From DATCMU01 sp036563245 (GTDB taxonomy: Bacteria > Pseudomonadota > Alphaproteobacteria > Rhizobiales > Devosiaceae): a DNA stretch of 64,000 nt. Under the pieces are notes generated by a model, which was not told the origin of the DNA, searched no databases, and worked only from the letters and a program-made list of their open reading frames with translations. Position numbers and translations under genes: made by a program. Location of the stretch: assembly GCA_036563245.1 (NCBI GenBank), contig DATCMU010000021.1, positions 6,913 through 70,912 on the forward strand. Reading direction: 5' to 3'. This document shows positions 62,727 to 64,000 of the stretch, piece after piece. Each line of letters starts with the position of its first letter. Within the stretch, counting starts at the first letter, position 1.

Positions 62727-63842
62727 CTAGACGCGCATCGGCATGAGCACGAACAGCGCCCGCGCCTCGCCGTCCTCGCGCACGAGGGTGGGGGAACCTG
62801 CGTCGTTGAACAGGAAAACCGCGTTCTCGGAACGGATCTGCGCGATGATGTCGAGCAGGTAGCGCGCATTGAACCCGATCTCGAAGCCGTCGTGCTCGAA
62901 ATCGACGGCCAGTTCCTCGTTTGCGGTACCGTGGTCGGGATTGGTGACGCTGAGTTCGAGCTGTCCGGGGGTCAGGGACAGCTTGACGGCCTTGCCACCC
63001 CGGTCCGAGGCGATGGTTGAGACGCGGTCGACAGCTGCGGCGAAGCTCTGGCGGTCGACGGTCATCTGCTTGTCGTTGTTCTTCGGGGTCACCCGCTCGT
63101 AATCGGGGAACGTCCCCTCGATGAGCTTGGAGAGCAGCACCACACCACCCAAGGTGAACCGGATCTTGGTGTCGGACAGCTCCACCGAAATCTCGTCCTC
63201 GGCGCCTTCGAGCAGCTTGAGAACCTCGCCCACGGTCTTGCGGGGCACGATGATGCCCGGCATGCCCTCCGCACCGGCCGGCGCCGTGGCCTCGGCACGG
63301 GCAAGCCGATGGCCGTCCGTCGCCACCGCGCGCAGCACCGTTTCGCCGTCGGCCGGCATGGTGTGGAAATAGATGCCGTTGAGATAGTAGCGCGTCTCTT
63401 CGCTGGAAATGGCGAACTGGGTGCGCTCGATCAGCTCGCGTAGCGCCGAGGCGGGCATGGAGAACCTGTGGCTGAACTCGCCCGACTTGAGGTCGGGATA
63501 GCCGTCAGCGGCAAGGCAGGCGAGGTGGAAGCGCGACCGGCCGGAGGTGATCAGCATCTGGTCGCCCTCGGTCTCAAGCCGGACTTCGGACCCATCGGCA
63601 AGCTTGCGCACGATCTCGTAAAGCGTGTGTGCCGGAACCGTCGTAACGCCGGGGGTGCCGACCATGGCTGGCACGCTCTCGGTGATCTCGATATCGAGAT
63701 CCGTCGCCCTCAGGTCGATTGCGCCTTCGCCCGCCTTGAGCAGCACATTGGCGAGGATCGGGTAGGTGTTGCGGCGCTCCACCACGCGATGCACGTGGCC
63801 GAGGGACTTGAGGAGATGGTTACGCTCTACCGTGATCTTCAT
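62727..63842 (-). CDS. dnaN: DNA polymerase III sliding clamp (beta subunit)
   Basis: This 371-residue protein has the three repeated clamp domains, starting MKITVERNHLLKSLGHVHRVVERRNTYPILANVLL and ending LFNDAGSPTLVREDGEARALFVLMPMRV. It forms the ring that holds polymerase on DNA. dnaA is not directly upstream: the remaining 158 bases to the window edge show no gene and no clear DnaA-box cluster. Confidence 0.97.
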   Translation of the reverse strand: MKITVERNHLLKSLGHVHRVVERRNTYPILANVLLKAGEGAIDLRATDLDIEITESVPAMVGTPGVTTVPAHTLYEIVRKLADGSEVRLETEGDQMLITSGRSRFHLACLAADGYPDLKSGEFSHRFSMPASALRELIERTQFAISSEETRYYLNGIYFHTMPADGETVLRAVATDGHRLARAEATAPAGAEGMPGIIVPRKTVGEVLKLLEGAEDEISVELSDTKIRFTLGGVVLLSKLIEGTFPDYERVTPKNNDKQMTVDRQSFAAAVDRVSTIASDRGGKAVKLSLTPGQLELSVTNPDHGTANEELAVDFEHDGFEIGFNARYLLDIIAQIRSENAVFLFNDAGSPTLVREDGEARALFVLMPMRV

Positions 63843-64000
63843 GGCACTTTCCCTTGCCGGACCAGACGACGCGGTCCGCGAGTCATTCCGCCCGGCGTGG
63901 CCGGGGGCCGTGAAAGTGGCCAATTCGATGCAAAAAGGCAAGAGGGCCCGCGAACCGGAGCCAGCTCCATGGTTTCCTGCCGTCGAAAGGCCGCTGTCCG

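Noticed and set aside
63843..64000. Replication origin next to dnaN
   Set aside because: The dnaN-recF-gyrB order hints at an origin-proximal region, but no dnaA, AT-rich unwinding element or DnaA-box cluster is visible in the 158 bases available.

Overview
This 64 kb window is GC-rich, gene-dense chromosomal DNA from an alphaproteobacterium, most likely a member of the Hyphomicrobiales (Rhizobiales), possibly Devosiaceae-like. The evidence is the rnd-lptC junction at the left edge, an ActS/ActR (RegB/RegA) redox two-component system, an MmcB-type protein, a DUF2852 protein, a RutR-type pyrimidine regulator, the dnaN-recF-gyrB block at the right edge, and palindromic intergenic repeats of the kind common in Rhizobiales. 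The genus is an inference. No rRNA, tRNA, CRISPR array, prophage or transposase was seen.

Layout. 1-731: start of lptC and rnd. 2.6-16.2 kb: a low-oxygen/stress island (FtsH paralogue, COG2187 kinase-like protein, PRPP-synthetase paralogue, HPF-cold-shock fusion, haem/flavin oxidoreductase, P-type ATPase, phosphoribosyltransferase, Hsp20, MgtC/DUF4010 protein, PolX-N-like protein, acyl-CoA synthetase-GNAT fusion). Nearly every transcription unit here is preceded by an FNR/FixK-type palindrome (TTGAY-N4-RTCAA). 16.2-19.4 kb: a MacAB-like efflux operon. 19.5-20.6 kb: an RNA uridine methyltransferase. 20.9-23.9 kb: a periplasmic iron/copper operon (cupredoxin, FTR1 permease, His-containing secreted protein, Tat-exported blue-copper protein, ECF sigma factor). 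24.0-40.5 kb: a reductive pyrimidine-catabolism locus. PreT/PreA reduces uracil or thymine, HydA opens the ring, an M20 hydrolase and/or a nitrilase-type enzyme removes the carbamoyl group, an aminotransferase and an MMSDH convert the beta-amino acid to an acyl-CoA, and an ABC transporter probably imports substrate. A divergent RutR-like regulator and two RutR-like operators point to coordinated control. A GIY-YIG ORF framed by inverted palindromes has inserted into this operon. 40.5-42.0 kb: hemN with a perfect FNR box.

42.0-48.2 kb: a TctD/TctE-type two-component system co-transcribed with a periplasmic binding protein, divergent from a TctCBA tripartite tricarboxylate transporter. 48.3-51.4 kb: a DUF1003 membrane protein, an RlpA-like protein, an MFS transporter and MmcB. 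51.4-55.1 kb: a beta-CASP metallo-hydrolase and ActR/ActS. 55.2-58.8 kb: DUF2852, a YgjP-like metallopeptidase and a class A penicillin-binding protein. 59.0-63.8 kb: gyrB, recF and dnaN.

The two strongest regulatory themes are the FNR/FixK-box island, which fits the ActSR and oxygen-independent HemN genes elsewhere in the window, and the RutR-controlled pyrimidine locus. The most unusual structural element is the GIY-YIG cassette at 29497-29874. A second theme is palindromic repeats that lie between convergent genes and supply the stop codon of the minus-strand gene.
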